This document shows positions 10,538 through 20,804 of a DNA stretch of 64,000 nucleotides, one piece after another. This DNA comes from Bacteroidota bacterium (GTDB lineage: Bacteria; Bacteroidota; Bacteroidia; CAILMK01). The notes beneath the pieces were generated by a model. The model was not told the origin of the DNA. It saw nothing but the letters and a program-made list of their open reading frames with translations, and searched no databases. Each line of letters starts with the position of its first letter. The first letter of the stretch is position 1. A program made the position numbers and the translations under genes. Where the stretch lies: the NCBI GenBank assembly GCA_013288555.1, contig JABDBQ010000004.1, forward strand, positions 47,070 through 111,069, given 5' to 3'.

Positions 10538-11305
10538 TTATTTCATTCTGAGTCTTATCTCAGTTAGTTTCTTTTTTGTGTATTCTGTGAAATCACTGGT
10601 CATGATCCAGTTATAATAGCCCGGGTCTTTTTTCAATACATCCGTTACTTTATGGCCCTTGTATTTCCCGAAATTAAACATTTCAGAACCATCCTCATGC
10701 CTAACAATCCTGCCCACCAGATCAATGATATTATCATCCGGGTTGCCGATGGCAGCATTGATGGAATCAATATTGTCACCTAGCTCTTCGTATTTTTCAA
10801 GTTGAGCTGCAAATACTTCAAAAGTAGCATCTGTATCTGCCATAGCGGAGTGTGCATCAATGAGTTCCTTGCCGCAATAAAATGAATATGCTGCAGAAAG
10901 ATTCCTTTTTTCCATAGTATGGAATATCCGCTGCACATCAATTACTTTTCGTTTGCTCAAATCGAAATCAATGCCTGCCCGTATGAACTCTTCCATCAGC
11001 ATAGGCAGGTCGAACTTGAAAATATTAAATCCGGCAAGGTCAGCGGAACCTATAAAATGCTGCAATTCCTTTGCTCCGTTTTTGAATAAAGGTTTGTCAG
11101 CAACATCTTCATCTTTAATACCTATGATCTTTGTAATTTCTTCAGGGATAGGTAGCTCCGGATTGAAACGCCATATTTTACGTTCCTGGCTGTGGTCGGC
11201 ATTTATCTTTAACAAACCGATTTCGACGATACGGTCTTTGGTAAGGTTGAGGCCGGTGGACTCAATATCCAAAAAAACGATCTGTTTTTTGAGTTGTAGT
11301 TTCAT
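10538..11305 (-). CDS. 3'-5' exonuclease, DnaQ/epsilon-like
   Basis: ExoI IVFLDIESTGLNLTKDRIVEIG; ExoII LAGFNIFKFDLPML; ExoIII HSAMADTDATFEVF; C-terminal GKYKGHKVTDVLKKDPGYYNWI. Confidence 0.9.
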   Translation of the reverse strand: MKLQLKKQIVFLDIESTGLNLTKDRIVEIGLLKINADHSQERKIWRFNPELPIPEEITKIIGIKDEDVADKPLFKNGAKELQHFIGSADLAGFNIFKFDLPMLMEEFIRAGIDFDLSKRKVIDVQRIFHTMEKRNLSAAYSFYCGKELIDAHSAMADTDATFEVFAAQLEKYEELGDNIDSINAAIGNPDDNIIDLVGRIVRHEDGSEMFNFGKYKGHKVTDVLKKDPGYYNWIMTSDFTEYTKKKLTEIRLRMK

Positions 11306-11310
11306 TGGTG

Positions 11311-11318
11311 CAAAGGTA
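11311..11318 (-). promoter_or_regulatory. Bacteroidota -7 motif TACCTTTG upstream of the exonuclease gene
   Basis: CAAAGGTA on the + strand, 5 bp upstream of the start codon. Confidence 0.4.
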
Positions 11319-11326
11319 GGAATTAA

Positions 11327-11354
11327 TCAGGGGTTAGGGATTAGGCGTTAGGGG
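11327..11354. repeat. Degenerate heptamer tract H3 (TYAGGNN class)
   Basis: tcagggg ttaggga ttaggcg ttagggg. Confidence 0.9.
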
Positions 11355-11424
11355 GTTGATAAGATAGTATTCATTTCCCAACCAAATAGGGTAATAGGAT
11401 GCTTAAATGTTAAATATTATCCTC

Positions 11425-12159
11425 TTATTTTTTTATGGTGTACTCCAGCTTGGTTATCGTATCGTTTTTTACATTGATATTGTAATCTATCAATGGACCA
11501 CTTCCTCCGCCTCCGGATCCATCTCTCCAATCATCGAACATACCCGGAAAAGCATGCCTGAATTTTTCGAAACTATCACCCTTCTTAAATTTCGATATAT
11601 TTCGGACAAATATTCCTTCACGAATTTCGTCCGGCACATATCTGAAAACAAGAATAGGTGTTAGCCTTGGTAATAGCCAAAGCCAAATTATCATATAAAT
11701 TACAGGAGAAAATATTGCTCCAATTTTAATAAGAAGATTGTCATTAAGAAGGCTGGCAAAATTGTTATTTCGAATGAATTTTGAATATGCAATGCCGAAA
11801 AATAAGCCTTCTAATATTGCAAGTGGGATAAACATCCATATAAGCTCCAGACTTTGAAACAATCCCCCAACTAAAATGGAATATGTAAGGCAAGCATAAG
11901 CTATTGTAGCAAAGGGAAATATATAAGGTTTGAACAGTCTTTTTGAAGGATCAAGCCTGCTTAAAGGATATATGATAAATACTGCCCAGCTAATTAAGGT
12001 GAAAATGCCTGAATAGAATAAAATTACACCACTATCCGAGGCCTTACCGTGTGCAAGACCTAAATAGATCGAATAAACCAGGTTCGTAAGAAACCACCCC
12101 AACGAAATTGATAAAAAGCTAAGAATGACATAGACCTTTTTAATTTTATCAATATTCAT
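11425..12159 (-). CDS. Hypothetical multi-pass membrane protein
   Basis: 244 aa with several hydrophobic segments; no family recognised. Confidence 0.65.
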   Translation of the reverse strand: MNIDKIKKVYVILSFLSISLGWFLTNLVYSIYLGLAHGKASDSGVILFYSGIFTLISWAVFIIYPLSRLDPSKRLFKPYIFPFATIAYACLTYSILVGGLFQSLELIWMFIPLAILEGLFFGIAYSKFIRNNNFASLLNDNLLIKIGAIFSPVIYMIIWLWLLPRLTPILVFRYVPDEIREGIFVRNISKFKKGDSFEKFRHAFPGMFDDWRDGSGGGGSGPLIDYNINVKNDTITKLEYTIKK

Positions 12160-12181
12160 TCTTAGCTTTCAATATAATGAT

Positions 12182-15040
12182 CTATTCCACCGTTTCATAC
12201 TCCTCAACCGGCGGACAAGAACAAACCAAATTCCTATCGCCGTAGCCATTGTTGATACGTCCTACTGCCGGCCAGAATTTGTTATGCTTCACCCAATCCA
12301 GCGGGTAAACAGCTTTCTGCCTTGTGTAGTTATGGTTCCAGTCGTCAGCGATCACAGAATCAGCGGTATGCGGCGCATTTTTCAGAACGTTATCGTTCTT
12401 ATCTACAATGCCGAGTTCTATTTCGTCAATTTCTTTTTTTATGGAAATCAGCACATCGCAGAACCTGTCCAGTTCGCCTTTTGGCTCACTTTCGGTAGGT
12501 TCTACCATCATGGTTCCTGCCACCGGGAAAGATATGGTTGGTGCGTGGAAACCATAGTCCATCAATCGTTTGGCAATATCTTCAACCTCAACGCCGGAAG
12601 TCTGTTTGAACTTGCGGGTGTCAAGGATCATTTCATGTGCGCAACGGCCGTTGGTGCCGCTATATAAGGTATCATAATAGCCATCTAATCTTGTTTTGAT
12701 ATAATTGGCATTCAGGATCGCATATTTGGTGGCATTTTCAAGGCCTGTGGTGCCCATCATACGGATATAGGTATAAGAGATCAACAGGATGCTGGCGCTG
12801 CTCCATGGTGCAGAACAAACCGCATGAATAGCTTTAGATCCACCGGTCTTCACAATAGGATGACCCGGAAGGAATGGAGTCAAATGTTTTGCAACACCGA
12901 TCGGGCCCATACCGGGACCACCACCTCCGTGAGGGATGCAGAAAGTCTTGTGCAGGTTCAGGTGGCAAACGTCTGCCCCAATATTACCCGGACTGGTCAG
13001 GCCAACCTGTGCGTTCATATTGGCACCGTCCATATAAACTTGTCCGCCATGGCTGTGGATGATGCTGCAAATCTCCTGGATGGTTTCTTCAAATACCCCG
13101 TGGGTAGAAGGGTAGGTTACCATCAGGCAAGCCAACACATCTTTATTTTCTTCCGCTTTTTGTCTTAAGTCCTCTACGTCAATATTGCCATGCTCGTCTG
13201 TTTTGGTCACTATGACTTTCATGCCGGCCATTACCGCACTGGCAGGATTGGTTCCGTGCGCAGATTGCGGGATCAAAGCCACATTACGATGCGTTTCGCC
13301 ACGGTCTTTGAAATATTCACGGATCACCAACAGACCTGTGTATTCTCCCTGTGCTCCTGAATTAGGCTGTAGTGAGATGCCATCAAAATCTGTGATCTGT
13401 TTCAATGCTTCGGTAAGTTCTTCAAAGATCTGTTTGTATCCATTTGCCTGGTCCAATGGTGCAAAAGGATGAATGGCACCAAATTCAGGCCAGGTTACCG
13501 GGATCATTTCAGTGGTTGCATTCAGTTTCATGGTACAACTACCTAAAGAGATCATGGAATGTACCAGAGACAAATCCTTGTTTTCCAAAGACTTGATGTA
13601 GCGAAGCATTTCATGTTCCGAATGATGAGAATTGAAAACAGGGTGGGTGAGGTAGTCAGATTTACGCGCAAAAGTGGAATGGAATTCTGCCTCATAAGCC
13701 TGCTGAAATTCAGCCTGCGATATATTTGCATTACCGAATACAGAAAGTATGTCATTCAGGTCTTTTACACTTGTATTTTCATCCAAAGAAATCCCGATAA
13801 ATCCGGCTCCATACCTGAAATTGATACCTGCTTTTTCAGCTTTGGCCATATAAGCCGGTATCTCGTTTTCGTCAATTTCAATTCTTAGCGTATCGAAGAA
13901 ACTATGGTTCGTTTGTTTTAAGCCGAGTCCTCTTAGTTTATCATTGAGTACTTTGGTGCTGCCATGTACCTGTTTTGCGATATTTTTAATGCCGTCTTTT
14001 CCATGATAAACGGCATACATACTGGCCATTACAGATAATAAAACCTGGGCCGTACATATATTGCTCGTTGCTTTCTCACGACGGATATGCTGCTCTCTTG
14101 TCTGCAAAGCCATACGATAAGCCTGTTTGCCATGGCTGTCAATAGAAACCCCAATGATACGTCCCGGCATTTCACGTTTGAAATCATCTCTGGTTGCAAA
14201 GAAAGCTGCATGTGGTCCGCCATAGCCCATAGGTACGCCAAAACGTTGAGAAGTACCTACAACCACATCAGCACCCCATTCTCCCGGAGGTGTCAGCAAA
14301 GCAAGGCTCAACAGGTCAGTCGCCACAGTAACATGGCATCCAATAGCATGTGCCTGTTCGCAGAAAGAAGCATAATCATGAATATTGCCTTCAGCATCAG
14401 GATACTGTAAAATAGCACCGAAGAAAGATTTATCGAATGTAAATGTTTTGTGATCGCCGATAACAAGTTCAATACCAAAAGGATTGGCACGGGTTTCCAG
14501 TACATCAACCGTTTGAGGGAATATTTTATCAGAAACAAAGAATTTCACACCGTTATCTTTACCACGCTCATTGTATAACATGTGCATGGCTTCAGCCGCA
14601 GCCGTACCCTCATCGAGCAGGGATGCGTTGGCGATGGCCATTCCTGTGAGGTCAATAATCATGGTCTGGTAGTTGATCAGCGCTTCCAGCCTGCCCTGGG
14701 CAATTTCTGCCTGGTAAGGGGTATAGGCAGTGTACCATCCCGGGTTTTCGAGGACATTCCTCAGGATTACTTTGGGTACGATGGTATCGTAATAGCCCAG
14801 TCCGATATAAGATTTGAATATTCTGTTTTTGGCGGCAATCTTAGCCAGCTCCTGCAACATTTCCTGTTCACCAAGTGCGGGAGGAAGGTTCATAGGTTGT
14901 TTTTTGCGGATAGATGCCGGAATGGTTTCATCGATCAACTGGTCGAGTGATGATACGCCAATGGTTTCCAACATCTTTTGCGTGTCGGTTGCATTCGGGC
15001 CGATATGCCTGTGTTCAAAATAATCAGATCTTTTCAACAT
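12182..15040 (-). CDS. gcvP: Glycine dehydrogenase (aminomethyl-transferring), glycine cleavage P protein
   Basis: 952 aa; [90 protein letters not shown]. Confidence 0.98.
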   Translation of the reverse strand: MLKRSDYFEHRHIGPNATDTQKMLETIGVSSLDQLIDETIPASIRKKQPMNLPPALGEQEMLQELAKIAAKNRIFKSYIGLGYYDTIVPKVILRNVLENPGWYTAYTPYQAEIAQGRLEALINYQTMIIDLTGMAIANASLLDEGTAAAEAMHMLYNERGKDNGVKFFVSDKIFPQTVDVLETRANPFGIELVIGDHKTFTFDKSFFGAILQYPDAEGNIHDYASFCEQAHAIGCHVTVATDLLSLALLTPPGEWGADVVVGTSQRFGVPMGYGGPHAAFFATRDDFKREMPGRIIGVSIDSHGKQAYRMALQTREQHIRREKATSNICTAQVLLSVMASMYAVYHGKDGIKNIAKQVHGSTKVLNDKLRGLGLKQTNHSFFDTLRIEIDENEIPAYMAKAEKAGINFRYGAGFIGISLDENTSVKDLNDILSVFGNANISQAEFQQAYEAEFHSTFARKSDYLTHPVFNSHHSEHEMLRYIKSLENKDLSLVHSMISLGSCTMKLNATTEMIPVTWPEFGAIHPFAPLDQANGYKQIFEELTEALKQITDFDGISLQPNSGAQGEYTGLLVIREYFKDRGETHRNVALIPQSAHGTNPASAVMAGMKVIVTKTDEHGNIDVEDLRQKAEENKDVLACLMVTYPSTHGVFEETIQEICSIIHSHGGQVYMDGANMNAQVGLTSPGNIGADVCHLNLHKTFCIPHGGGGPGMGPIGVAKHLTPFLPGHPIVKTGGSKAIHAVCSAPWSSASILLISYTYIRMMGTTGLENATKYAILNANYIKTRLDGYYDTLYSGTNGRCAHEMILDTRKFKQTSGVEVEDIAKRLMDYGFHAPTISFPVAGTMMVEPTESEPKGELDRFCDVLISIKKEIDEIELGIVDKNDNVLKNAPHTADSVIADDWNHNYTRQKAVYPLDWVKHNKFWPAVGRINNGYGDRNLVCSCPPVEEYETVE

Positions 15041-15189
15041 GATGCGTCTTGTATTTTAATGATATAAAAATTCCTTACCTCTAAATATTTTGCAAATTTA
15101 GGGCTTAAACATGGAATTTGTATGACGGGAATCAGGATAGTGGACTATTGCAATTCCTCGGCTGAAATATTCTATTAAATTTGAAAATC

Positions 15190-15342
15190 CTGTCACCCCT
15201 TTCGGGGTTCTTGAAACAGATACATTTCCTTATGCTATAATCATATCACCCCTTCGGGGTTATTTGCCGATCAACCCCGAAGGGGTGATATGATTGTAAT
15301 AAAACATCAATTGCTATCTATAAAACCCCAAAGGGGTGACAG
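15190..15342. repeat. Nested double inverted repeat (ACCCCTTCGGGGT family)
   Basis: Inner arms 15239-15261 / 15273-15295 are a perfect 23-bp inverted repeat (aatcatatcaccccttcggggtt / aaccccgaaggggtgatatgatt). Outer arms 15190-15209 / 15324-15342 are near-perfect (ctgtcacccctttcggggtt / aaccccaaaggggtgacag). Confidence 0.9.
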
Positions 15343-15396
15343 TTTCCCTGCTCCTCGGTCTGTCTCTTGAACGACCGAAACCTAACAAATGATATT

Positions 15397-15420
15397 CTGG
15401 TCTGTCAGGAGACAGACCAG
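15397..15420. repeat. Perfect 10-bp stem hairpin (ctggtctgtc-agga-gacagaccag)
   Basis: Direct reading; further gacagacc/ggtctgtc half-sites lie on both sides. Confidence 0.75.
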
Positions 15421-15556
15421 GGAAAAGACAGACCTGGGAAATGGGCTTTAATTATTGAAGTATTCAATCATTTCTGTACTTATAACACTACATTAAACAG
15501 AATGCCACTCACTCAGGAAGAAATACAGAAAATTAGTTCGGATTAGGAGCAACTTT

Positions 15557-15628
15557 CATAACAAAATAACATAACAAAGATGTGTTACCGGAATAAGATT
15601 TTGTAACAGGTGGGATGTTATGTTACAG
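15557..15628. repeat. Hairpin-forming repeat, copy 1 (cataacaaaataacataacaa...tgttatgttac)
   Basis: Highly similar to 16551-16617; both carry taacataaca...tgttatgtta arms. Confidence 0.85.
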
Positions 15629-15710
15629 ATATCGGAAAGCGGGATTCGTGAATCAGAAAATATATCAAGAATATAGCAGCTGTTTTCATTATTATTTATA
15701 TATTTAACGG

Positions 15711-16469
15711 ATGAAGAAGATTCTGTTTGCTTTGATTGTGATTGCTATGGTGCAGAATTCCTGCAAAAAACAGGAATCCAATAAATTAACTCCAACTCAA
15801 GATCATGATTCTGTTGAGGTTTCAAGCTTCAAGTGGCCAAACGGAAATACTCAATATAGTTATGATGCCTGGCGTATGGCCTATGAATACGATACGTTGA
15901 TCAAAAGCCCTTATAAGGATAGTCTTTCCATAGAAAAAGCATTGGCTGATACCATTTCAAATGCCCTGGCTGCTATATATAATTCACATTTTCTGCAGCG
16001 GGATACTGTGGTAAAAGTATACAATATCCATAACTATTGTGATCTTAATTTAAGGGATATTGCCATAGCCGTGAATGATATCAGCCATGGCTGGGTGGCT
16101 AAATGCTGGAATAACCAGTATCCTACCGGGTTTGCCTTGCTAGATAGTTTTCACAATAGGTTTGGGCTTAGTACTGAGAATGTTTATACGTTTCCCTGGG
16201 ATTCGGTTATTGCACTACAAGTCCCTTTGCCTCTAAATTGCTTAAAGCTATGCCAGATGCTCACCAACAGACCGCAAATTAAATATGCCGAACTTAATTA
16301 CTGCGCTGGAGGTGATGGAGATTATATTAGATTTTACCGCGAAAACGACTATTATAAAATTATTTTTGATCATGGTTCAGATGATTGTCCATCAGGCTGT
16401 ATCAGCCATGAATTCTGGCAATTCAACGTGTACAAGGATGCAAAGGTGAGGTTTGTGAAAAAGTGGTAA
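15711..16469 (+). CDS. Hypothetical lipoprotein
   Basis: 252 aa; lipoprotein signal MKKILFALIVIAMVQNSCKKQES; no recognised domain. Confidence 0.75.
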   Translation: MKKILFALIVIAMVQNSCKKQESNKLTPTQDHDSVEVSSFKWPNGNTQYSYDAWRMAYEYDTLIKSPYKDSLSIEKALADTISNALAAIYNSHFLQRDTVVKVYNIHNYCDLNLRDIAIAVNDISHGWVAKCWNNQYPTGFALLDSFHNRFGLSTENVYTFPWDSVIALQVPLPLNCLKLCQMLTNRPQIKYAELNYCAGGDGDYIRFYRENDYYKIIFDHGSDDCPSGCISHEFWQFNVYKDAKVRFVKKW

Positions 16470-16550
16470 GAGGTATTTGCCCGGCACTTATACATCTGTG
16501 ACACATTCAGCCTGGTTCCAGCTATTCAATCCTCCATCTTTACCACACCA

Positions 16551-16617
16551 CATAACAAAATAACATAACAATACAAGTGTTATAAGATTCTGTAACAGGT
16601 GATGTGTTATGTTATAG
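16551..16617. repeat. Hairpin-forming repeat, copy 2
   Basis: cataacaaaataacataacaatacaagtgttataagattctgtaacaggtgatgtgttatgtta matches 15557-15628 in direct orientation. Confidence 0.85.
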
Positions 16618-16681
16618 TACATTCATTTTCGCTTTTGAAAATTATTTTTAGATTTGCGATCCACCATTAAAACTAAATTTC

Positions 16682-17347
16682 ATGACCCGATTGAGACCTT
16701 ATGATGTGCCGCACAAAGCCTTAAGAAATGTCCTTTCACAGGCATCGCTTCTGGCAGGCAAAACAGATTATAACAATCCTGCGGAAACAGAAACCCTTTT
16801 CAATGCCAGCAAAGAGGTGTTTGCCATGCTCGACGGCCATGCCCACGATGAAGAAACAGTCACGCTGGCTGATCTCGAAATGCGGTTGCCGGGGAGTTCT
16901 GCGCATGACAAGGAAGACCATGTAGAAATCCATGAAGCACAGCATCATTTATCAGACCTGATCACTGATATTTACAATGCTTCCAAATCAGGTAAAGACC
17001 AGAAAGCGGCGGGGGCAGAATATTATCTTGCCTTTACCGAGTTTCATAGCAAATACCTGGACCATATTTCAAAAGAAGAACGCATTACCCAACCCCTTCT
17101 ATGGGAACATTTTACCGATGAAGAATTGATGGGTCACCGCGGCCGCATCATGAGCCAGCTGGAGCCGACAATGTTACTTACGTGGTTTAGATATTCTGTG
17201 CCTGCACAGAGCCATCCTGAAAGGGTGGAAATATTATCGGGCTTTAAGAAAATGGCTCCTGAACCTTTCTTTAACCAAAGCATGGGCGTATTGAAGGAAG
17301 TTCTTACAAGCCAGGAATACAGTAATTTACAGACGGCTTTGAATTAG
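16682..17347 (+). CDS. Hemerythrin-like domain protein
   Basis: 221 aa; His/Glu motifs VPHKALRNVL, MLDGHAHDEE, EIHEAQHHL, EFHSKYLDHISKEE. Confidence 0.75.
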   Translation: MTRLRPYDVPHKALRNVLSQASLLAGKTDYNNPAETETLFNASKEVFAMLDGHAHDEETVTLADLEMRLPGSSAHDKEDHVEIHEAQHHLSDLITDIYNASKSGKDQKAAGAEYYLAFTEFHSKYLDHISKEERITQPLLWEHFTDEELMGHRGRIMSQLEPTMLLTWFRYSVPAQSHPERVEILSGFKKMAPEPFFNQSMGVLKEVLTSQEYSNLQTALN

Positions 17348-17498
17348 GGAAGGGGTAAGGTTTTGGGACATTCTATTTTTTCAAAAAGAGGGACATCTAA
17401 ACTTATTTGAGTACCACCTCTCTGATCATTGTTGTAATAATATTAATTAGGGAATCAATTATATCTTTGTAAGGTTATCTGAATGTAAGAAATACAAG

Positions 17499-17702
17499 AT
17501 GAATATACCCGGGATAAAAATAGAAAAAGACAATGCAGGGAGAACCAGCAAGGTCATTTTTGATGCAAAAAAGCACCGCCGTTTGCTTGAAGATATTCTT
17601 GATGCTTTGGAAGCAAAGGAACGTTTGAAAAATCCTGTTCTTATTCCCTGGGAGGATGTGAAAGCCAAACTTGATAAAAAGCACAATACGAAGAATAAGT
17701 AA
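17499..17702 (+). CDS. Putative antitoxin of a type II toxin-antitoxin pair
   Basis: 67 aa, highly charged; stop codon (17700-17702) directly abuts the GTG start of a RelE/ParE-like ORF. Confidence 0.7.
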   Translation: MNIPGIKIEKDNAGRTSKVIFDAKKHRRLLEDILDALEAKERLKNPVLIPWEDVKAKLDKKHNTKNK

Positions 17703-17963
17703 GTGGCTTTTAAAGTTGTCATAGAAAGAAGGGCATCCAAAGAACTGGGGAACCTTCCACCAAAAGCATATCGATCCATAAGTCGGGCCATAGATGCCAT
17801 TTCAATTAATCCGAGATTAAGAGGTTATATTAAACTCGAAGGAGAGGATGATCTATATCGTTATAGAGTAGGAGATTATAGGATTATTTACCAGATTTCA
17901 GATCAAACTGTTACGATCGTTATAATTAAGATAAGTCACCGCAAGGATGTGTATCGAAAATAG
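17703..17963 (+). CDS. RelE/ParE-family toxin
   Basis: 86 aa; FKVVIERRASKELGNLPPKAYRSI...NPRLRGYIKLEGEDDLYRYRVGDYRIIYQISDQTVTIVIIKISHRKDVYRK is a canonical RelE/ParE pattern. Confidence 0.9.
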   Translation: MAFKVVIERRASKELGNLPPKAYRSISRAIDAISINPRLRGYIKLEGEDDLYRYRVGDYRIIYQISDQTVTIVIIKISHRKDVYRK

Positions 17964-17975
17964 CTCATTGCGACC

Positions 17976-18008
17976 AGAAGTTACACTTTTTTAAAAAGTG
18001 GGACTTCT
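17976..18008. terminator. Inverted repeat between convergent toxin and dapA genes; likely bidirectional terminator
   Basis: agaagttacactttttt / aaaaagtgggacttct arms, T/A-rich centre. Confidence 0.6.
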
Positions 18009-18017
18009 AAGGTTAAT

Positions 18018-18890
18018 CTAAATCGCGGCTTCCTTGATTTTATTATAAAGTGCATCGCTCACCTTGTATATGGGCAGGCGAAGAATGCTTTTGCATATTC
18101 CTTTGATTTCCAGCAAGGCTTTGATGCCGGCAGGGCTGCCTTCGGCATAGATCAACTGAATGAGATTGAATAATTTATAATGCAATTCCCTGGCTGTTTC
18201 ATAATCACCTCTCAGGGTGGCACGGGTCATGTCAGAAAACTCTTTGGGATAGGCATTTGCGAGAACAGAAATCACCCCATCCATCCCCATGCTCATAAAA
18301 GGAAGCGTCAAGGCATCATCACCGGATATAACCAGGAAATCTTCCGGTTTGTCTTTGATGATGCGCATGCATTGTTCCATATTACCTGAAGCTTCTTTGA
18401 TGCCGATAATATTGGGATGCGCGGATAGCCTGATGGTGGTTTCAGCTGTGACATTGGAGCTGGTTCTGCCAGGAACATTATATAAGATCACCGGTACGGG
18501 ACAAGCATCAGCAATAGCTGTATAATGGTGATACAGACCTTCCTGCGAAGGTTTATTATAATAGGGACTTACAGATAAAATTGCACTAATGCCATCAAAA
18601 TCAGTATGTTTTATCGTTTCAATCACTTCATGGGTATTGTTTCCGCCGATACCCAGAACAAAAGGAACCCTTCCATCGATGGTTTCTTTGGCAATCCGGA
18701 TCACTTCCAGCTTGTCCTCCTTCGATAGTGTTACCGATTCACCGGTGGTACCCAGCATGACGAGGTATTCTACCCCGCCGAAAATGAGATTGTTAAGAAT
18801 CTTTTCAAGCGCTTTTTCGTCAATTTTCTCATTGTTATCAAATGGAGTGACGACCGCAACGCCTGTACCGATAAAATTCTGGTTTTTCAT
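18018..18890 (-). CDS. dapA: 4-hydroxy-tetrahydrodipicolinate synthase
   Basis: 290 aa; GTGVAVVTPFDNNEKIDEKAL, LGTTGESVTLSKEDK, PVPVILYNVPGRTSSN, IIGIKEASGNM. Confidence 0.97.
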   Translation of the reverse strand: MKNQNFIGTGVAVVTPFDNNEKIDEKALEKILNNLIFGGVEYLVMLGTTGESVTLSKEDKLEVIRIAKETIDGRVPFVLGIGGNNTHEVIETIKHTDFDGISAILSVSPYYNKPSQEGLYHHYTAIADACPVPVILYNVPGRTSSNVTAETTIRLSAHPNIIGIKEASGNMEQCMRIIKDKPEDFLVISGDDALTLPFMSMGMDGVISVLANAYPKEFSDMTRATLRGDYETARELHYKLFNLIQLIYAEGSPAGIKALLEIKGICKSILRLPIYKVSDALYNKIKEAAI

Positions 18891-18960
18891 CTTTAAATAG
18901 AATTAAAAGGGTCGCAATTTAAGAAGTTCTGCTAAGGAATGGAACATTTTCTAAGGGTTT

Positions 18961-19128
18961 AAGTCCCGTTAGGGACGATATATTGGTAAAAAATGAGATT
19001 CAACGCGTTTTTGAATGCCGTAGGTATGGAATATCTCTGTTTCGACAAGAGAAATATGTCATCCCGATGGGATTCTGGAAACTCTTGCTTGGTTTTCCCT
19101 ACCAATATGGCATCCCTAACGGGATTTT
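18961..19128. repeat. ~168-bp cruciform-like intergenic element, copy A
   Basis: Imperfect terminal inverted repeats aagtcccgttagggacgatatattggtaaaaa / ttttccctaccaatatggcatccctaacgggatttt, with internal stem ...aatatctc/gagaaatat...; homologous along its length to 29067-29230. Confidence 0.9.
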
Positions 19129-19142
19129 GTACGAGGTAAAAT

Positions 19143-19472
19143 CTACCCAACCTGATTTCTAAGGCTTGTAAGCAGATCCTTAATTTTTTCAAGGGATTGG
19201 ATGGCCTCAAACTTTGTTTCTTTCTGATTTTCTTTCTGTTTCAGGATCCTGTTTACGGCTTCAAGCGTATGTCCTTCTACTTTGGCCAAATGGTGGATAT
19301 ATTTTAGCTTTTCAATGTCTTCTTTGGTAAAATACCGTGTACCGCTCATGTTTTTTTTAGGGCGGAAAGAATGGATTTCTTTTTCCCAGAAACGGATCAA
19401 AGAGGGGTTTTCACCAAGCATTTTGGCAACATCACCCATTTTGTAATACAGTTTTTCTCGAGGTTTTTTCAT
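19143..19472 (-). CDS. MerR-family transcriptional regulator
   Basis: 109 aa; KLYYKMGDVAKMLGENPSLIRFWEKEI...GTRYFTKEDIEKLKYIHHLAKVEGHTLEAV. Confidence 0.92.
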   Translation of the reverse strand: MKKPREKLYYKMGDVAKMLGENPSLIRFWEKEIHSFRPKKNMSGTRYFTKEDIEKLKYIHHLAKVEGHTLEAVNRILKQKENQKETKFEAIQSLEKIKDLLTSLRNQVG

Positions 19473-19527
19473 TTGGCCTCATCCTGTTTCCTTCTCCGGA
19501 AGGAGAAGGTAAGTGGTAAATGTTTTA

Positions 19528-20502
19528 TTAGTCGAAAGATTTGCCTGCCTTATTGGCCAGTTTTACCAGTTTTTCATAGTCTGAAGGTTTCAGATCATTA
19601 TGAAAATAGTTGATCGGGTTTATTTTTTTACCGTTTTTGATCACTTCGTAGTGGCAATGTGGTGCCGTAGATAATCCCGTACTGCCTACCAAACCGATGA
19701 TGGTCCCTCTTTTTACTTTCTGGCCTGGTTTGGCGATGATCTTGCTCATGTGGCCGTACAAGGTTTCGTATCCAAATCCATGATTGATAAGGACATATTC
19801 GCCATATCCACGGTCATTGTATTCTACTTCTTCCACCACACCATCACCGGTAGCATATATCTTGGTCCCTCTCGGCGCAGCAAAATCAATCCCGGTATGC
19901 ATTCTGAAGGTATGGTAAATAGGGTGTATGCGCATCCCGAAACCGGAAGCAATTTCCTGCAGGTCACGGTCAGATACGGGTTGAATGGCAGGCAAAGACG
20001 ATAACATTTTTGTTTTTTGAAGGGCCATTTTCAGCAGTGAGCTGAATGACTGGTTCAATACAGACAGCTTTGCGGCAAGCATATCCAGTTTTTTATTCGA
20101 CTGGATAATTTCACCGGATACATTGTATCCTTCTATATCGCTGTATTTATCTGTACCACCAGTACCCGGTTCATCAGCAGAATTTGGCAGTGGTGATACT
20201 TCGAAAATCACGCTATAGACTTCATTATCCTTTTTTTCGAGGTCGGCCAGGGAACTGTTTACCTTATCAAATTTGCGGTTCAGGTTATTCAATTGCTGTT
20301 TGTAAAACATAACCTCCTGCTTCAGATTGTTCTCGTCAGGTGTTTTGGAGGTATATATTTTAATGGAAATGATCAGTAGGACGATGAGGGTGAAGGATGC
20401 AACAAGCCCGGCTATCCTGAAGAACCGCTCAGACTTGTGGTTCTTCGAGTGGACATACGTAAGTGTCTCAGGATTAAAATAATATTTAATATTCTTCTTC
20501 AA
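19528..20502 (-). CDS. M23-family metallopeptidase (membrane-anchored)
   Basis: 324 aa; N-terminal TM, coiled region, GFGMRIHPIYHTFRMHTGIDFAAPRGTKIYATGDGVV and GHMSKI...GSTGLSTAPHCHYEV. Confidence 0.95.
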   Translation of the reverse strand: MKKNIKYYFNPETLTYVHSKNHKSERFFRIAGLVASFTLIVLLIISIKIYTSKTPDENNLKQEVMFYKQQLNNLNRKFDKVNSSLADLEKKDNEVYSVIFEVSPLPNSADEPGTGGTDKYSDIEGYNVSGEIIQSNKKLDMLAAKLSVLNQSFSSLLKMALQKTKMLSSLPAIQPVSDRDLQEIASGFGMRIHPIYHTFRMHTGIDFAAPRGTKIYATGDGVVEEVEYNDRGYGEYVLINHGFGYETLYGHMSKIIAKPGQKVKRGTIIGLVGSTGLSTAPHCHYEVIKNGKKINPINYFHNDLKPSDYEKLVKLANKAGKSFD

Positions 20503-20703
20503 ACCAAATTTTTAAGGCCCCGGATTTCCCCTTCCTGAAATTCCGAAATAGGGCGCAAGGTATCTCAATTTTTTTTACCCTGCAAGTTTTTTTGACGGTT
20601 TTTAAACAATTTCGGTGCCATAATTGTCGTAGTCTCCATTTTCAATATAGCCGCATCGTATTTGAAGATATTTTAAGTTTTGGTTAAGAAAGAAAAGTCA
20701 AAC

Positions 20704-20784
20704 CGCAAAGTGCGCTAAGGTATCGCAAAGTACACAAAGCCTTTCTCTGTGTTCTCTGTCAAACCATTATATCTATGCGGTAAG
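20704..20784. repeat. 81-bp GCAAAG-rich self-complementary repeat, copy 1
   Basis: cgcaaagtgcgctaaggtatcgcaaagtacacaaag...tctatgcggtaag; same length as, and roughly 80% identical by eye to, 20805-20885. Confidence 0.85.
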
Positions 20785-20804
20785 GAGGATGGGAAAAGGC
20801 AATC

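Noticed and set aside
12284-14950. Several ORFs of 60-127 aa on both strands inside gcvP
   Set aside because: All overlap the intact gcvP frame, which has full-length homology motifs; treated as spurious.
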